Positions 36,252 through 46,341 of a stretch of 64,000 nucleotides of DNA are shown one piece after another. The notes under the pieces are model-generated. The model was not told where the DNA came from. It saw only the letters and a program-made list of their open reading frames with translations, and did not search any database. The translations under genes were made by a program, and so were the position numbers. Source of the DNA: Firmicutes bacterium ADurb.Bin193. Lineage in GTDB: Bacteria; Bacillota; Clostridia; Monoglobales; Firm-18. The stretch covers positions 124,001 to 188,000 of the forward strand of contig MWCQ01000001.1 of NCBI GenBank assembly GCA_002070105.1, given 5' to 3'. Every line of letters begins with the position of its first letter. The first letter of the stretch is position 1.

Positions 36252-37184
36252 TTACTTACCAAGCAGTTTTTTTGCTTTTTGCGCTATATGCTTTGCAGTC
36301 AGCCCGTACTCCTCCAAAAGGGGCTGTGGCTTGCCCGACCTTCCGAAAATGTCTTTTATGCCCACGCGAGCCATTTTTACGGGGCAGTTTTCCGAGATTA
36401 CCTCGGCTACCGCGCTTCCGAGCCCGCCTATAATGTTATGCTCCTCAGCCGTGACTATTGCGCCTGTTTCCTTCGCCGCTTTAATAATAATTTCCTCGTC
36501 AATCGGCTTAATGGTGTGAATATTCACAACCCGCGCGCTTATTCCTTCCTGTTTTAGAATTTCTGCGGCGTCAAGAGCCTCTTTAACCATAAGTCCCGTG
36601 GCTATAAGCGTTATGTCGCTTCCGTCCTTAAGCTGAACGCCCTTTCCGAGCTTAAACACATAGTCGCTTTCGTAAACATACGGGACGGAAAGCCTTCCGA
36701 ATCGGAGGTACACGGGGCCGTCATGCAAAATTGCCGCCTCAACCGCGCCCCTTGCCTCATAGCCGTCGGCGGGATTTATAACAACCATATTGGGAACAGC
36801 CCTCATAAGCGCAATATCCTCTATCGCTTGATGTGAAGCGCCGTCCTCGCCTACGGAAATTCCGGCGTGGGTTGCGCCGATTTTAACATTCAGTCCTGGG
36901 TACGCTATTGAGTTTCTGACCTGTTCAAACGCCCGTCCCGCCGCAAACATCGCAAAGCTGCTTGCGAAAACCGTCTTGCCCGTTGCCGCAAGACCTGCGG
37001 CGACCGCCATCATATTGGCCTCCGCAATTCCGACATTTATAAATCTTTCGGGATATTTTTTCTTAAAGGTTTCGGTTTTTGTGGATTTAGAAAGGTCGGC
37101 GTCCAATACAACAATGTCGTACTTTGCTCCGAACTCGGCAAGCGCCTCGCCGTATGCCTCTCTTGTAGCCTTCTTTTCAGCCAT
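36252..37184 (-). CDS. transketolase, C-terminal subunit
   Basis: The 310-residue protein corresponds to the pyrimidine-binding and C-terminal domains of transketolase: VGIAEANMMAVAAGLA with the catalytic Glu, FASSFAMFAAGRAFEQ, THAGISVGEDGASHQ and the EEHNIIGGLGSAV C-terminal block. It overlaps the N-terminal subunit gene by one base. Split transketolases of this sort are common in Clostridia and act in the pentose phosphate pathway. Confidence 0.94.
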   Translation of the reverse strand: MAEKKATREAYGEALAEFGAKYDIVVLDADLSKSTKTETFKKKYPERFINVGIAEANMMAVAAGLAATGKTVFASSFAMFAAGRAFEQVRNSIAYPGLNVKIGATHAGISVGEDGASHQAIEDIALMRAVPNMVVINPADGYEARGAVEAAILHDGPVYLRFGRLSVPYVYESDYVFKLGKGVQLKDGSDITLIATGLMVKEALDAAEILKQEGISARVVNIHTIKPIDEEIIIKAAKETGAIVTAEEHNIIGGLGSAVAEVISENCPVKMARVGIKDIFGRSGKPQPLLEEYGLTAKHIAQKAKKLLGK

Positions 37185-38026
37185 TATATCTCGCCTCCCA
37201 ACTCTTTTATTGCCGCGTTTAATTCAGCTATTGCCTGTGCATGCTGTTCGTCATTGGGCGCGTTGCCGTGCCATGCCGCCTGATTTTCCATAAATGAAAC
37301 GCCTTTGCCCTTTGTGCTTTTCGCAATAATAATCGAGGGCTTGCCCTTACACCCGCGCGCTTTCGCAAAGCCTTCGCGAAGCGAGTCAAAATCATGCGCA
37401 TCCGCATAGATTACATTCCAGTTAAATGCCATGAACTTTTGGTCGAGCGGGAGCGGCGACATTACATCGGCAATGTTTCCGTCTATCTGAAGCCCGTTAA
37501 AGTCAAGAATGGCGCAAAGGTTGTCAAGTTTATAGTGGGCGGCGAACATGGATGCCTCCCAGACCTGCCCCTCCTCTGTTTCGCCGTCGCCCAAAATCGT
37601 GTAAACACGGTAGTCCTTACCATCAAGTTTAGCCGAAAGCGCCATTCCGCATGCGGTCGATATGCCCTGACCCAAAGAGCCTGTCGACATATCCACGCCC
37701 GGAACATCCTTCATGCTCGGATGCCCCTGAAGGCAGCACTCGGCCTGCCTGAATTTTGTGATTAAATCTGCGGAAAAGAAGCCCCTTTCGGCCAGCGTGC
37801 CGTACAGCGCCGGAGAGCAATGACCCTTTGAAAGCACAAACCTGTCCCTGCCGGGGTTTTTGGGGTTTTTCGGGTCGATATTCTTCATCTCCTCAAAATA
37901 CAGCAGGGTAAGAATTTCGCTTATCGACAAAGAACCGCCGGGATGTCCGGAACCAGCACTATGTACTGCGTTTATGACATGGCGTCTTATTCTGTTTGCC
38001 GTAATTTTAAGCTCTCTGTCTTTCAA
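37184..38026 (-). CDS. transketolase, N-terminal subunit
   Basis: The 280-residue protein is the thiamine-diphosphate-binding half: HSAGSGHPGGSLSISEIL, DRFVLSKGH, GSLGQGISTACGMA, and the ThDP motif GDGETEEGQVWE...LDFNGLQIDG. The TTG start follows AAAGGAGG. It pairs with the downstream C-terminal subunit gene to make one enzyme. Confidence 0.94.
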   Translation of the reverse strand: MKDRELKITANRIRRHVINAVHSAGSGHPGGSLSISEILTLLYFEEMKNIDPKNPKNPGRDRFVLSKGHCSPALYGTLAERGFFSADLITKFRQAECCLQGHPSMKDVPGVDMSTGSLGQGISTACGMALSAKLDGKDYRVYTILGDGETEEGQVWEASMFAAHYKLDNLCAILDFNGLQIDGNIADVMSPLPLDQKFMAFNWNVIYADAHDFDSLREGFAKARGCKGKPSIIIAKSTKGKGVSFMENQAAWHGNAPNDEQHAQAIAELNAAIKELGGEI

Positions 38027-38073
38027 TTATTTTTCCTCCTTTGTTGTTTATGATGTAACAATTGAATTATTGT

Positions 38074-38931
38074 CTAATTAATAAAGCCTTCACCCAGGAC
38101 TTCTCTTACATCGGTAAGTATCACAAATGCAGACTTGTCATTTTCCCTGACAAGGTCCTTAAGCCTCGGAATTTCGTTGCGTTTTAGGGTACACATCAGA
38201 ATGATTTTCTCACTTCCGCTATACATTCCGATACCGCGAAGCCCCGTAACACCCCTTTGAAGGTCATATTTTATACTTTCCGCAATGCGCTCGTATTTGT
38301 CGGATATTATAAAAACGGTTTTCGCAAACTTTCCGCCGTCGACTATCGTATCTATCATATATGTCGAGGAGTAAAGGGATATTACAGAGTAAAGGCCGAT
38401 TTTTATATCCCTGAAAACAACCGTTGCAAACGCAATGACCAGTACATCGACTACAAGAAGCGTCCTTCCGATGGGGAGGTGGCGAATACCTCTTTGGACA
38501 AGCTTTACGACTATATCGGTTCCTCCCGTGGTCGCCCCGGCGACTAAAACCAACCCAAGCCCAAGCCCCATCAGCAGTCCACCGAAAAGCGACGCAAGTA
38601 GAATATCCTCCGTAACGGGAGGAAATCCGGCAAAAATGTCGATAAAAAAAGACAGTAGAATCGTTGCGTAAAGCGACTTTGCGCCGAACACCCTGCCCTC
38701 GCTTCGAATTGCCAGAATAAACAGCGGTATGTTAAGAGCAATAGCGATAATGCCTATCGGAAAGCCCGTAATATAATGAAGTACCGTCGCCAAGCCGCTT
38801 ACACCGCCGCCCGCAAGCCTGTTCGGTGCAAGAAACAAATCCACCGATAAGCCCGCCGCCAACGCGCCGATAACCATTATAACATAATTTCGCAAAATTG
38901 AAAAGCATTTTTTCAAAAAGTGTTTTCTCAA
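38074..38931 (-). CDS. YitT family membrane protein (DUF161/DUF2179)
   Basis: The 285-residue protein has about five transmembrane helices with the APNRLAGGGVSGLATVLHYITGFPIG and ATTGGTDIV blocks of the YitT family, and a cytoplasmic DUF2179 domain at the C-terminus (about 195-280). Function is unknown. The TTG start has only a weak GGATGATG site. It lies next to mini-RNase III. Confidence 0.88.
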   Translation of the reverse strand: MRKHFLKKCFSILRNYVIMVIGALAAGLSVDLFLAPNRLAGGGVSGLATVLHYITGFPIGIIAIALNIPLFILAIRSEGRVFGAKSLYATILLSFFIDIFAGFPPVTEDILLASLFGGLLMGLGLGLVLVAGATTGGTDIVVKLVQRGIRHLPIGRTLLVVDVLVIAFATVVFRDIKIGLYSVISLYSSTYMIDTIVDGGKFAKTVFIISDKYERIAESIKYDLQRGVTGLRGIGMYSGSEKIILMCTLKRNEIPRLKDLVRENDKSAFVILTDVREVLGEGFIN

Positions 38932-38949
38932 TTTTCATCATCCAGAGTT

Positions 38950-39327
38950 TTATTCTCGCCGATTCAGAATCAGCGACATAATCTCATCAAGACGATTTTT
39001 GTCCCCGGTAAGATATATGTACCCTATAAGCGCCTCAAGCCCTGTTGCGGTTCGGTAATCGGACATATCGGCGTTTTTCGGAACCGTGGACTTTGTGTTC
39101 CTTCCTCTTTTGAAAATTTCGATTTCCTTTTCGGTAAGAACGCTCTCTATTTCCTTAAAGCTTTCGCTTTGGGCGGATGCCCTGACATATCCCGTAGCCT
39201 CTTTGTGAAGCCTGTCCACAGGCATATTACCACGCGAAACAAGCATTTCACGGGTGTAAAGCTCATACACCGCATCGCCGATATACGCCAAAACCAACGG
39301 AGAATACTCATCCGGTCTGTTTTTCAT
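38950..39327 (-). CDS. mrnC: mini-ribonuclease III
   Basis: MrnC matures 23S rRNA. The 125-residue protein is a stand-alone RNase III catalytic domain without a dsRNA-binding domain: LAYIGDAVYELYTRE with the catalytic Asp, KSTVPKNADMSDYRTATGLEALIGYIYL with the second acidic cluster. I use the ATG at 39327; a longer frame to 39405 runs into an inverted repeat and is not conserved-looking. It is downstream of cysS, a common pairing, although two other genes intervene. Confidence 0.92.
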   Translation of the reverse strand: MKNRPDEYSPLVLAYIGDAVYELYTREMLVSRGNMPVDRLHKEATGYVRASAQSESFKEIESVLTEKEIEIFKRGRNTKSTVPKNADMSDYRTATGLEALIGYIYLTGDKNRLDEIMSLILNRRE

Positions 39328-39363
39328 ATCACAAATCAGTCCTATCCCCAAAAAATTTCGTCT

Positions 39364-39639
39364 TAAGCATTGGGGAGTCGAACCCCATATGGTTTTAAAA
39401 GGCAAATTTCCCGCAATAATGTGTTAAAATGCTCGTGAATACATAAAGTATTCACTGCGCTTTTGCCTTTTCTTACGAAAAATTTGTTCTTTTAAAACTC
39501 TCCGACCCTGCCCGCAGGAAAATTTTTGTCTTTTCGGTGCGTAAGATTGTAGCAAGGCTGACGCCTTGCAAAATCGACAAACCGGAAGGGCGGAAATTTA
39601 ACAAGGGCCGGGCATATGGGTTCGACTCTCCAATGCTTA
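39364..39639. repeat. inverted repeat with tRNA T-arm-like sequence flanking 220 bp of non-coding DNA
   Basis: Left end 39364-39390 (TAAGCATTGGGGAGTCGAAC... ) and right end 39614-39639 are imperfect inverted copies with one substitution and one indel. Read outward from the left on the minus strand, the end contains GGGGTTCGACTCCCC, which looks like a tRNA T arm. The right copy includes the stop codon of the 91-residue gene. The middle holds a GCAAGGCGTCAGCCTTGC hairpin and no credible gene. Confidence 0.7.
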
Positions 39640-39912
39640 GTCCTCTTCAGGCTGGTCGACAAGGTAAAAGTCAATATACAAGCCGTCCGGCAGGGAAGCT
39701 CGCGCAAAAAACTCCTTTTCGTCCGCCGAATTTGCGGCATCATAGTCCAAGGTACAGTCCGAGCCGAAGAAAATGCCGTATTCCTTCAAATCGTCGAAAA
39801 CGCCTTGAATCTCGCTTTCGATGTCGATATCAACCTCTGCGAAGCCCTTTTCTTTAAGCTCCCTCGCAATCTCTTTGATTTCTCCTGTCTGGAACCTGAA
39901 TCCCCTTTTCAA
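39637..39912 (-). CDS. hypothetical protein (91 aa)
   Basis: A 91-residue acidic protein starting MKRGFRFQTGEIKEIARELKE and ending FYLVDQPEED, with mixed helix/strand character. The TTG start overlaps the stop of the M48 peptidase gene (TTGA) and follows GAGGGAGG, so it is almost certainly co-translated. No family recognised. Its stop lies within the inverted repeat. Confidence 0.65.
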   Translation of the reverse strand: MKRGFRFQTGEIKEIARELKEKGFAEVDIDIESEIQGVFDDLKEYGIFFGSDCTLDYDAANSADEKEFFARASLPDGLYIDFYLVDQPEED

Positions 39913-40721
39913 AAAAGAAGCCTCCCTCTCTTTTCGGGTTTATATATGGCAAGCACCCTTCTGGTGTTTACAGGGTGGGAAGAATTTATATTCACAAAAA
40001 ATTCAAACCAACCGCGGGTGCGCTCCGCCTGGGCAAGATACTCGTCAATATTGACATTTTTGTAGAGGTGCCTCCCCAACAGAAGCATAAATATCCCCTG
40101 CTTTCCCTCAGGGCAAAGCTTCAGGGCAATGCGGTCACAGCTATACTCCTGAGCCCGCGAAAGGGATGTCCCCAAAACGGGTATAAACTTAGCGATAAGA
40201 ATACTTGCGTTGTACCAAAAGCGTGTGTGGTGAAGGCAGATATGCGCCATTTCATGCGCCATAATGAATGACACGGCGTTTATGTCCTTGTGCTCAAGAT
40301 AAGCAATCTCAAAGATTTCGGTATTCAAAAGGACATAGTTGCGCCCCCAGAAATATGCCGCAAAAGCGTTTAAAAGCCCGTTTTCCTGCTTTACATATAT
40401 TGCGGGGATTTTTTTCATGCCCAAACTTTCTGCAAATTTTTTAACAACGGCATAAAGCTCCGGGAACTGGTTTTCACCGACCCTTACGGAATAGACCTTA
40501 GTCTGCGCAAAGGTAGAGCCCATACTGAAAAACGCAACCCCGAAAGCCGTGGCAACAGCAACATACACATTCTGAACATAAGGGTTTAATATAAGGTCCT
40601 GCCACATAAACGAAAGCCCTAAAATCAAAAGCGTTATTACCATTGTGTTCAAAAAAGCGCAGGCTACATACAAAATCCTCTCGCCGGGATGACGCAAAGC
40701 GTTAATTTCTTTTATATCCAA
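39909..40721 (-). CDS. M48 family membrane metallopeptidase
   Basis: The 270-residue protein has two N-terminal transmembrane helices (about 17-40 and 50-70), then the zinc motif HEMAHICLHH near residue 157, and a downstream SRAQEYSCDRIA with the third zinc ligand. This is the HtpX/Oma1 type of membrane protease for quality control. The TTG start follows AAAGGAA. It sits 6 bp after cysS. Confidence 0.87.
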   Translation of the reverse strand: MDIKEINALRHPGERILYVACAFLNTMVITLLILGLSFMWQDLILNPYVQNVYVAVATAFGVAFFSMGSTFAQTKVYSVRVGENQFPELYAVVKKFAESLGMKKIPAIYVKQENGLLNAFAAYFWGRNYVLLNTEIFEIAYLEHKDINAVSFIMAHEMAHICLHHTRFWYNASILIAKFIPVLGTSLSRAQEYSCDRIALKLCPEGKQGIFMLLLGRHLYKNVNIDEYLAQAERTRGWFEFFVNINSSHPVNTRRVLAIYKPEKRGRLLF

Positions 40722-40727
40722 AACAAA

Positions 40728-42116
40728 CTATTCCTTTCGCCATTTTACTCCGGATGGCGTATCTTCCAAAATAATGCCCCGGGATTTTAGTTTATCCCGA
40801 ATTTCGTCCGCTAATGCAAAATTTTTATCCTTTCTCGCCGCCGTGCGTTTTTCTATAAGCTCTTCAATTTCGTTTTCAAGGCTGTTGTCATCTTCCTTTT
40901 GCAGTATTCCGAGAATGCCTCCGAGCTCTTTAAGCGCCTGTGCGGCAGATGTAACCGTTTGGGCGGTCGAGCTTTCCGTAACCATTGTATTTATCTCGCG
41001 CGCAAGGTCAAACAGCTTTGAAATCGCAAGCGCGGTGTTAAGGTCATCCTCCATTGCTTCGATAAATTCATTTTTATATGTCGCAAGCATTTTTAAGACA
41101 GTATCGTCAGCTTGTCCGGCATCTGCCTGTTTTGAAAGAAATTCAAGGTTTCGGGCACAGTTATAAAGCCGCTCCAGTCCTGTTTTTGCCTGAAGCATAA
41201 GCTCCTTTGAAAAATTTATGGGGCTTCGGTAATGCGCCGAAAGCATGAAAAACCTAATTGCTTCGGGCTCAAACTCCGCCAAAATGTCACGCACCGTAAA
41301 AAAATTGCCGAGTGATTTTGACATCTTTCGGTTGTCTATGTTGATATATCCGTTGTGAAGCCAGTACCGCGCGAAAGGCGCGCCGTTTGCACACTCGCTT
41401 TGCGCAATCTCATTTTCGTGGTGGGGGAAGATTAAATCCTGCCCTCCGCTGTGTATGTCTATCGTTTTGCCTAAATATCTGTTCGCCATGGCGGAACACT
41501 CTATATGCCAGCCGGGCCTTCCCATGCCCCACGGGCTTTCCCACGCAGGCTCGTTTGGCTTTTGCTTTTTCCAGAGCGCAAAGTCCATGTCGTCGTCCTT
41601 TTGCTCGCTTACATCAATCCTCGCACCCGCCTCAAGCTCGTCAAGCGGCTGGTGTGATAGCTTTCCGTATTCCGCAAATTTTTTAGCGGAAAAATACACA
41701 TCGCCGTCCCTGTTGTAGGCATAACCCTTGTCTTCGAGCTTTTTTATCATATCGATAATAGCATCGATATTCTCCGTCGCGCGTGGGTGGTGCGTTGCGC
41801 GCTTTATCCCCAAGGCATCCGCGTCCGCAAAATACTCGGCGATAAACCTCTCGCCAAGCTCGGCTACCGTGGTTCCCTCCTCGTTTGCCCTTTTAATCAT
41901 CTTGTCGTCTATATCGGTAAAATTCTGAACAAAGATAACTTTGTATCCCCTATACTCCAAATACCTTCTGAGGGCGTCAAATACAATAAACGGGCGGGCG
42001 TTCCCTATATGAAAATAGTTATACACCGTCGGCCCGCAGGAATACATTGTAACCTCGCCTTTATTCAGAGGAACAAATTCCTCTTTTTTTCGTGTCAGTG
42101 TGTTATAAAGTTTCAT
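40728..42116 (-). CDS. cysS: cysteinyl-tRNA synthetase
   Basis: CysRS charges tRNA-Cys. The 462-residue protein shows [20 protein letters not shown] (HIGH motif and first zinc Cys), the GWHIECSAM zinc ligands, and KMSKS near residue 268. The C-terminal helical domain is normal. It overlaps cysE by 14 bp, coupling cysteine synthesis and use. No T-box leader is seen in the short gap upstream of cysE. Confidence 0.97.
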   Translation of the reverse strand: MKLYNTLTRKKEEFVPLNKGEVTMYSCGPTVYNYFHIGNARPFIVFDALRRYLEYRGYKVIFVQNFTDIDDKMIKRANEEGTTVAELGERFIAEYFADADALGIKRATHHPRATENIDAIIDMIKKLEDKGYAYNRDGDVYFSAKKFAEYGKLSHQPLDELEAGARIDVSEQKDDDMDFALWKKQKPNEPAWESPWGMGRPGWHIECSAMANRYLGKTIDIHSGGQDLIFPHHENEIAQSECANGAPFARYWLHNGYINIDNRKMSKSLGNFFTVRDILAEFEPEAIRFFMLSAHYRSPINFSKELMLQAKTGLERLYNCARNLEFLSKQADAGQADDTVLKMLATYKNEFIEAMEDDLNTALAISKLFDLAREINTMVTESSTAQTVTSAAQALKELGGILGILQKEDDNSLENEIEELIEKRTAARKDKNFALADEIRDKLKSRGIILEDTPSGVKWRKE

Positions 42117-42828
42117 CCGTTGCTTCTCCCTTTTTTTCGCTTTTATCCTCCGCTGTGCAAAACGGCTTTAACGCCAAATCATCGGATTGACCCATGGAAG
42201 ACGCTTTTTCAAGCCTTTCAAGACGCAGTGAAAGCCTGCAAAGCTCCGTTGACACAGGGTCGGGTATGTGAATCTGGTCAAGGTCGGCTATTGCGGAGGC
42301 AACCCTTACATCATTTATTTTAACAACCCTTGCCGGCACGCCGACACAGGTGCTGTTGGGCGGAACCTCGGACAAAACCACCGCGCCCGCAGCAATTTTC
42401 GAGTTGTCTCCGACGGTGAAGGGGCCTAAAACCTTGGCTCCGCTTCCGATGGTGACATTGTTGCCTATGGTCGGGTGACGCTTGCCCTTATCCTTGCCCG
42501 TTCCGCCGAGGGTAACACCCTGATAGAGCGTGCAGTTGTCGCCGATTACAGTAGTTTCTCCTATTACAACGCCCATTCCGTGGTCGATGAAAAGTCCTTT
42601 ACCTATCTGCGCCGCAGGGTGAATTTCTATACCCGTTTTCTTCCTGCACCTTTGCGAAATCCATCGGGCAAGGAAAAAAAAGCCTCTCTTGTAAAGCCAG
42701 TGCGCACGCCTGTGGCTTATTACCGCCCTTAATCCGGGATACAGAAAATACACCTCAAGAAAGCTCCTTGCGGCAGGGTCGCGCTCCATTATAACCTTGA
42801 TATCTTCCCGTATTCTTTTGAACAGCAT
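42103..42828 (-). CDS. cysE: serine O-acetyltransferase
   Basis: CysE makes O-acetylserine, the first step to cysteine. The 241-residue protein has the N-terminal helical domain ([12 protein letters not shown]), the left-handed beta-helix with hexapeptide repeats, and the active-site [17 protein letters not shown] and [17 protein letters not shown] blocks. It has a longer than usual acidic C-terminal tail (about 40 residues). GGGAGGCAAGG precedes the ATG. Confidence 0.95.
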   Translation of the reverse strand: MLFKRIREDIKVIMERDPAARSFLEVYFLYPGLRAVISHRRAHWLYKRGFFFLARWISQRCRKKTGIEIHPAAQIGKGLFIDHGMGVVIGETTVIGDNCTLYQGVTLGGTGKDKGKRHPTIGNNVTIGSGAKVLGPFTVGDNSKIAAGAVVLSEVPPNSTCVGVPARVVKINDVRVASAIADLDQIHIPDPVSTELCRLSLRLERLEKASSMGQSDDLALKPFCTAEDKSEKKGEATDETL

Positions 42829-42877
42829 AAGCCTTGCCTCCCTTATACCAATTCTATTTCTAAAACGCAGTCGGATG

Positions 42878-44110
42878 TTAAAATTTAAGTGTTAAAAGAC
42901 GCTCCATAGCCTCAACAGTGCTTTCCCTGTCGCCGAATGCGGTAAGCCTGAAATACCCTTCGCCGCTCGGTCCGAAGCCCACGCCGGGGGTTCCTACAAC
43001 ATTGGCCTCATTCAAAAACTTGTCGAAAAACTGCCACGATGTATATTCTTCGGGAGTTTTGAGCCAAATATACGGGGCGTTTACTCCGCCGAAGGCTGTA
43101 AGGTTAATCGCCTTTACACCCTCTCTTATTATCCTTGCATTCTCCATGTAAAAGCCTATCATTTCTTTTATCTGCGCCTGACCCGCCTCGGAATAAACCG
43201 CCTCCGCACCGCGCTGAATAATATACGGAACGCCGTTGAATTTTGTTGTGTGGCGCCTGTTCCAAAGCCTGTTAACCTCTACTTTTTCGCCGCTTTTTGT
43301 ATATGCGAAAAGACCCTTGGGTACAACCGCAAAGGCGCACCTTGTTCCCGTAAAGCCCGCATTTTTCGAAAAGCTTCGAAATTCGATGGCGACTTCCTTC
43401 GCCCCGTCTATTTCGTATATGCTGTGTGCGACATCCTCCTCCGAAATATACGCCTCATAGGCGGCATCGTAAAGAATTATAACACGGTTTTCCCTTGCAT
43501 AGTCAACCCATTTTTTTAGCTCGGTTTTGGTTATGGTCGTGCCTGTGGGGTTGTTGGGGAAGCAAAGATACAGTATATCGATCTTTTCCTTGGGTATTTC
43601 GGGAATAAAGGAGTTTTCCGCCGTGCAGGGTATGTAAACAATTTTGCTCCATCTTCCGTCCTCGCCGAGAGTTCCGCTTCTTCCTCCCATTACATTGGTA
43701 TCGACATAAACGGGGTAAACGGGGTCGGTAACCGCTATAATATTGTCAACGCCGAAAATATCGCCTATGTTGCCGGTATCGCTTTTCGAGCCATCGCTTA
43801 CAAAGATTTCGTCCGTGTCAATGGAAATTCCCCTTTTGGCGTAATCGTTTTCGGCTATTTTTTCGGTTAAAAATTTATATCCCTGCTCGGGTCCGTAGCC
43901 TCTGAAGGTTTTTTTGTCTGCCATTTCCGAAACGGCAAGATGCATAGCCTCAGTGCAGGCGGGCGGCAGGGGCAGGGTAACATCGCCTATCCCAAGCCGA
44001 ATAATCTTTTTATCGGGGTTTGCCGCCTGATATGCGCCAACCCTTTTTGCGATTTCGGAGAACAGATAGCTCCCCGGAAGTTTTAAATAATTTTCGTTTA
44101 CATAAGCCAT
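42878..44110 (-). CDS. dapL: LL-diaminopimelate aminotransferase
   Basis: DapL converts tetrahydrodipicolinate to LL-diaminopimelate in one step. The 410-residue PLP enzyme shows [26 protein letters not shown], the FPNNPTGT block, the PLP Lys in [17 protein letters not shown], and a C-terminal [15 protein letters not shown]. With dapF downstream it completes meso-DAP supply for peptidoglycan. A heptanucleotide repeat lies in its 5' leader. Confidence 0.96.
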   Translation of the reverse strand: MAYVNENYLKLPGSYLFSEIAKRVGAYQAANPDKKIIRLGIGDVTLPLPPACTEAMHLAVSEMADKKTFRGYGPEQGYKFLTEKIAENDYAKRGISIDTDEIFVSDGSKSDTGNIGDIFGVDNIIAVTDPVYPVYVDTNVMGGRSGTLGEDGRWSKIVYIPCTAENSFIPEIPKEKIDILYLCFPNNPTGTTITKTELKKWVDYARENRVIILYDAAYEAYISEEDVAHSIYEIDGAKEVAIEFRSFSKNAGFTGTRCAFAVVPKGLFAYTKSGEKVEVNRLWNRRHTTKFNGVPYIIQRGAEAVYSEAGQAQIKEMIGFYMENARIIREGVKAINLTAFGGVNAPYIWLKTPEEYTSWQFFDKFLNEANVVGTPGVGFGPSGEGYFRLTAFGDRESTVEAMERLLTLKF

Positions 44111-44130
44111 CGGTTATTTACATTCCCTTC

Positions 44131-44186
44131 TGTTGTATGTTGTATGTTGTATGTTGTATGTTGTATGTTGTATGTTATATGTTGTA
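44131..44186. repeat. heptanucleotide tandem repeat (TGTTGTA)8
   Basis: Eight consecutive 7-bp units, one with a G-to-A change, between dapF and dapL. On the dapL strand it is part of the leader, ending about 20 bp before the start codon. Confidence 0.95.
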
Positions 44187-44202
44187 TTTTGTTGTTTTAA
44201 GT

Positions 44203-45033
44203 TTATTCCCATTCACCTTCAAAAACCTTTACGGCCTCGCCGGTCATATAAACCCTGTTGTCCTTCTCGTTCCACTCTATCAAAAGGTCGCCGCCCAGAA
44301 GTTTTACGGTAGCCTTTCTGTCCGTGAGGTTATTCAGAACGGACGAAACCAAAACGGCGCACGCCCCCGTACCGCAGGCAAGTGTTTCGCCCGCGCCTCT
44401 CTCCCACACGCGCATTTGAAGCGTGTTGCGGTCTATTACCTTCACAAATTCCGTATTTATTCGCCTCGGAAACATGGGGTGATTCTCAAATTTTGGTCCG
44501 ATTTTTTCGATTTTCAGAGAATTAATCTCGTCCATATACACAACGGCGTGGGGATTCCCCATTGAGACGCATGTTACAGCATATTCCGCATTATCTACTT
44601 TTATTATTCTGTTGATAAAATCGTCGCCCTCTGCATCTACGGGGATTTGCGACGGCTTTAATACGGGCTCGCCCATATCAACCGTTACGGCACTTACAAG
44701 CCCGTCCTTTATATGCAGCTTTAGGCGCTTTATTCCCGCAAGCGTTTCAAGGGTTATTTCCGTCTTGTCTGTCATACGGTTGTCGTAAACATACTTGCCC
44801 ACGCACCTTGAAGCGTTCCCGCACATCTCCGCCTCGCTTCCGTCGGAATTATACATACGCATACGGAAATCGGCGACCGATGAGGGCATTATAAGAACAA
44901 GACCGTCCGAGCCGACGCCGAAATGCCTGTCACTCATAGCGACGGCAAGTGCGGAGGCATCATTGACGGTCTCCAAAAAGCAATTAACATATATGTAGTC
45001 ATTTCCCGCTCCGTGCATTTTGGTAAACTTCAT
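44203..45033 (-). CDS. dapF: diaminopimelate epimerase
   Basis: DapF converts LL-DAP to meso-DAP. The 276-residue protein starts [17 protein letters not shown] behind AGGAGGAATAGC, so a longer frame to 45171 is rejected. Both catalytic cysteines are present: MCGNASRC (Cys71) and LACGTGACA. It is transcribed with dapL, 92 bp apart. Confidence 0.96.
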   Translation of the reverse strand: MKFTKMHGAGNDYIYVNCFLETVNDASALAVAMSDRHFGVGSDGLVLIMPSSVADFRMRMYNSDGSEAEMCGNASRCVGKYVYDNRMTDKTEITLETLAGIKRLKLHIKDGLVSAVTVDMGEPVLKPSQIPVDAEGDDFINRIIKVDNAEYAVTCVSMGNPHAVVYMDEINSLKIEKIGPKFENHPMFPRRINTEFVKVIDRNTLQMRVWERGAGETLACGTGACAVLVSSVLNNLTDRKATVKLLGGDLLIEWNEKDNRVYMTGEAVKVFEGEWE

Positions 45034-45049
45034 GCTATTCCTCCTGAGA

Positions 45050-45466
45050 TTATATTCCCGAACTGCTTTTGGGATTAACAATATTTCTCCAATCCAGATC
45101 GCCTCTTGCAAGACCCTGTACCAAAACCTCGGCAGTCGCAACATTTGTCGCAAGAGGTATGTTGTGAACATCGCAAAGCCTAAGCAATGCGTTTACATCG
45201 GGCTCATGAGGCTGGGCGGTCAGCGGGTCACGGAAAAACAAAACCAAATCAATCTCGTTATACGCTATTCTTGCGCCGATCTGCTGATCGCCGCCCTGCG
45301 GGCCCGACAAAAATCTATGTACATTAAGCCCCGTCGCATCAATAATAAGCGAGCCTATCGTTCCCGTCGCAACAAGATTGTGCTTGCCTAAAATTCCGCA
45401 GTAGGCAATACAAAACTCAACCATTAGCTCCTTCTTTTTATCGTGCGCAATCAGTGCAATATTCAT
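45050..45466 (-). CDS. mgsA: methylglyoxal synthase
   Basis: MgsA turns dihydroxyacetone phosphate into methylglyoxal. The 138-residue protein starts [18 protein letters not shown] and has [36 protein letters not shown] and the [22 protein letters not shown] block that defines the family, with the catalytic Asp in the GGDQQ and FRDP regions. AAAGGGGAAAA precedes the ATG. It follows minD by 13 bp. Confidence 0.96.
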   Translation of the reverse strand: MNIALIAHDKKKELMVEFCIAYCGILGKHNLVATGTIGSLIIDATGLNVHRFLSGPQGGDQQIGARIAYNEIDLVLFFRDPLTAQPHEPDVNALLRLCDVHNIPLATNVATAEVLVQGLARGDLDWRNIVNPKSSSGI

Positions 45467-45479
45467 ATAATTTTCCCCT

Positions 45480-46262
45480 TTATCTTTTTCTTGCGAAAAA
45501 ACTAAAAAATCCTTTTTTCTCGTCCGCCATAATCGGAACCTTCTCGCCGGTTAAACGCTTGGCTATATTAAGAAATGCCGTTCCCGCCCGCGTCCTCGGG
45601 CGAAGGACCAAAGGCCTTCCCTTGTTGTTGGATATTATTATTCCCACATCCTCGGGCACCGCCCCGATAAGAGGAACGGCAACAGTACCTATTATGGTGT
45701 CTATATCTATCATATCACCTTTTTTTATCATGTCAATATTTATTCTGTTAATTATTAAATAAACAGTCGTTATTCCCATGCTCTCAAGCCGCTCTGCGAC
45801 ACGGTCCGCATCGCGTATCGAGATAAGCTCCGGCGTTGTAATTATAAGCGCTTTGTCGGCCGCACCGGCGCACATCGAAAAGCTGTCGTCGATTCCTGCG
45901 GCACAGTCGATTATTATGTAATCAAACCGGGGGCGAAGCTTATCTACCATTTCCTTAAAGCCTTCTTTATTAACCTCTGCACCCGTTATGTTTTGCGGAG
46001 CGGCAAGATAACAAAGACCTATGTATTTTTCGTCCTTTACTATTGCGCTGTCAGCAGAGCACATTCCGTTTATCACATCGTTAAAGTGATAGACGATTCT
46101 ATCCTGAATCCCAAGAGAAATATCAAGGTTTCTAAGCCCGACATCACCGTCTATAAGCAGGATTTTAAGGCCCATTGAGGCAAGCGCCATTCCGATATTC
46201 GCCGTTGCGGTCGTCTTGCCGACCCCGCCTTTTCCCGACACCGTTACAATTACTTCTGCCAT
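45480..46262 (-). CDS. minD: septum site-determining ATPase MinD
   Basis: MinD is a membrane-binding ATPase of the Min division-site system. The protein (260 residues from ATG 46262) has the deviant Walker [40 protein letters not shown] and a C-terminal basic FFSFFARKR amphipathic tail. An in-frame GTG 12 bp upstream is less likely. No minC or minE lies between it and mrdA, nor after it. Confidence 0.93.
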   Translation of the reverse strand: MAEVIVTVSGKGGVGKTTATANIGMALASMGLKILLIDGDVGLRNLDISLGIQDRIVYHFNDVINGMCSADSAIVKDEKYIGLCYLAAPQNITGAEVNKEGFKEMVDKLRPRFDYIIIDCAAGIDDSFSMCAGAADKALIITTPELISIRDADRVAERLESMGITTVYLIINRINIDMIKKGDMIDIDTIIGTVAVPLIGAVPEDVGIIISNNKGRPLVLRPRTRAGTAFLNIAKRLTGEKVPIMADEKKGFFSFFARKR

Positions 46263-46341
46263 GTAAATATACACGCCTTTCTGCTCACAGAATTAAACAT
46301 AACCAACGCTCTTGCCGTGAGTCGGACAAGGCGTATTCATA

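Noticed and set aside
39492-39743. 83-codon minus-strand frame across the inverted repeat region
   Set aside because: It overlaps the 91-residue gene that has a proper start and coupling, and lacks a ribosome-binding site.
42829-42877. Possible T-box leader for cysE-cysS
   Set aside because: The gap is only 49 bp and has no T-box sequence or specifier arm.
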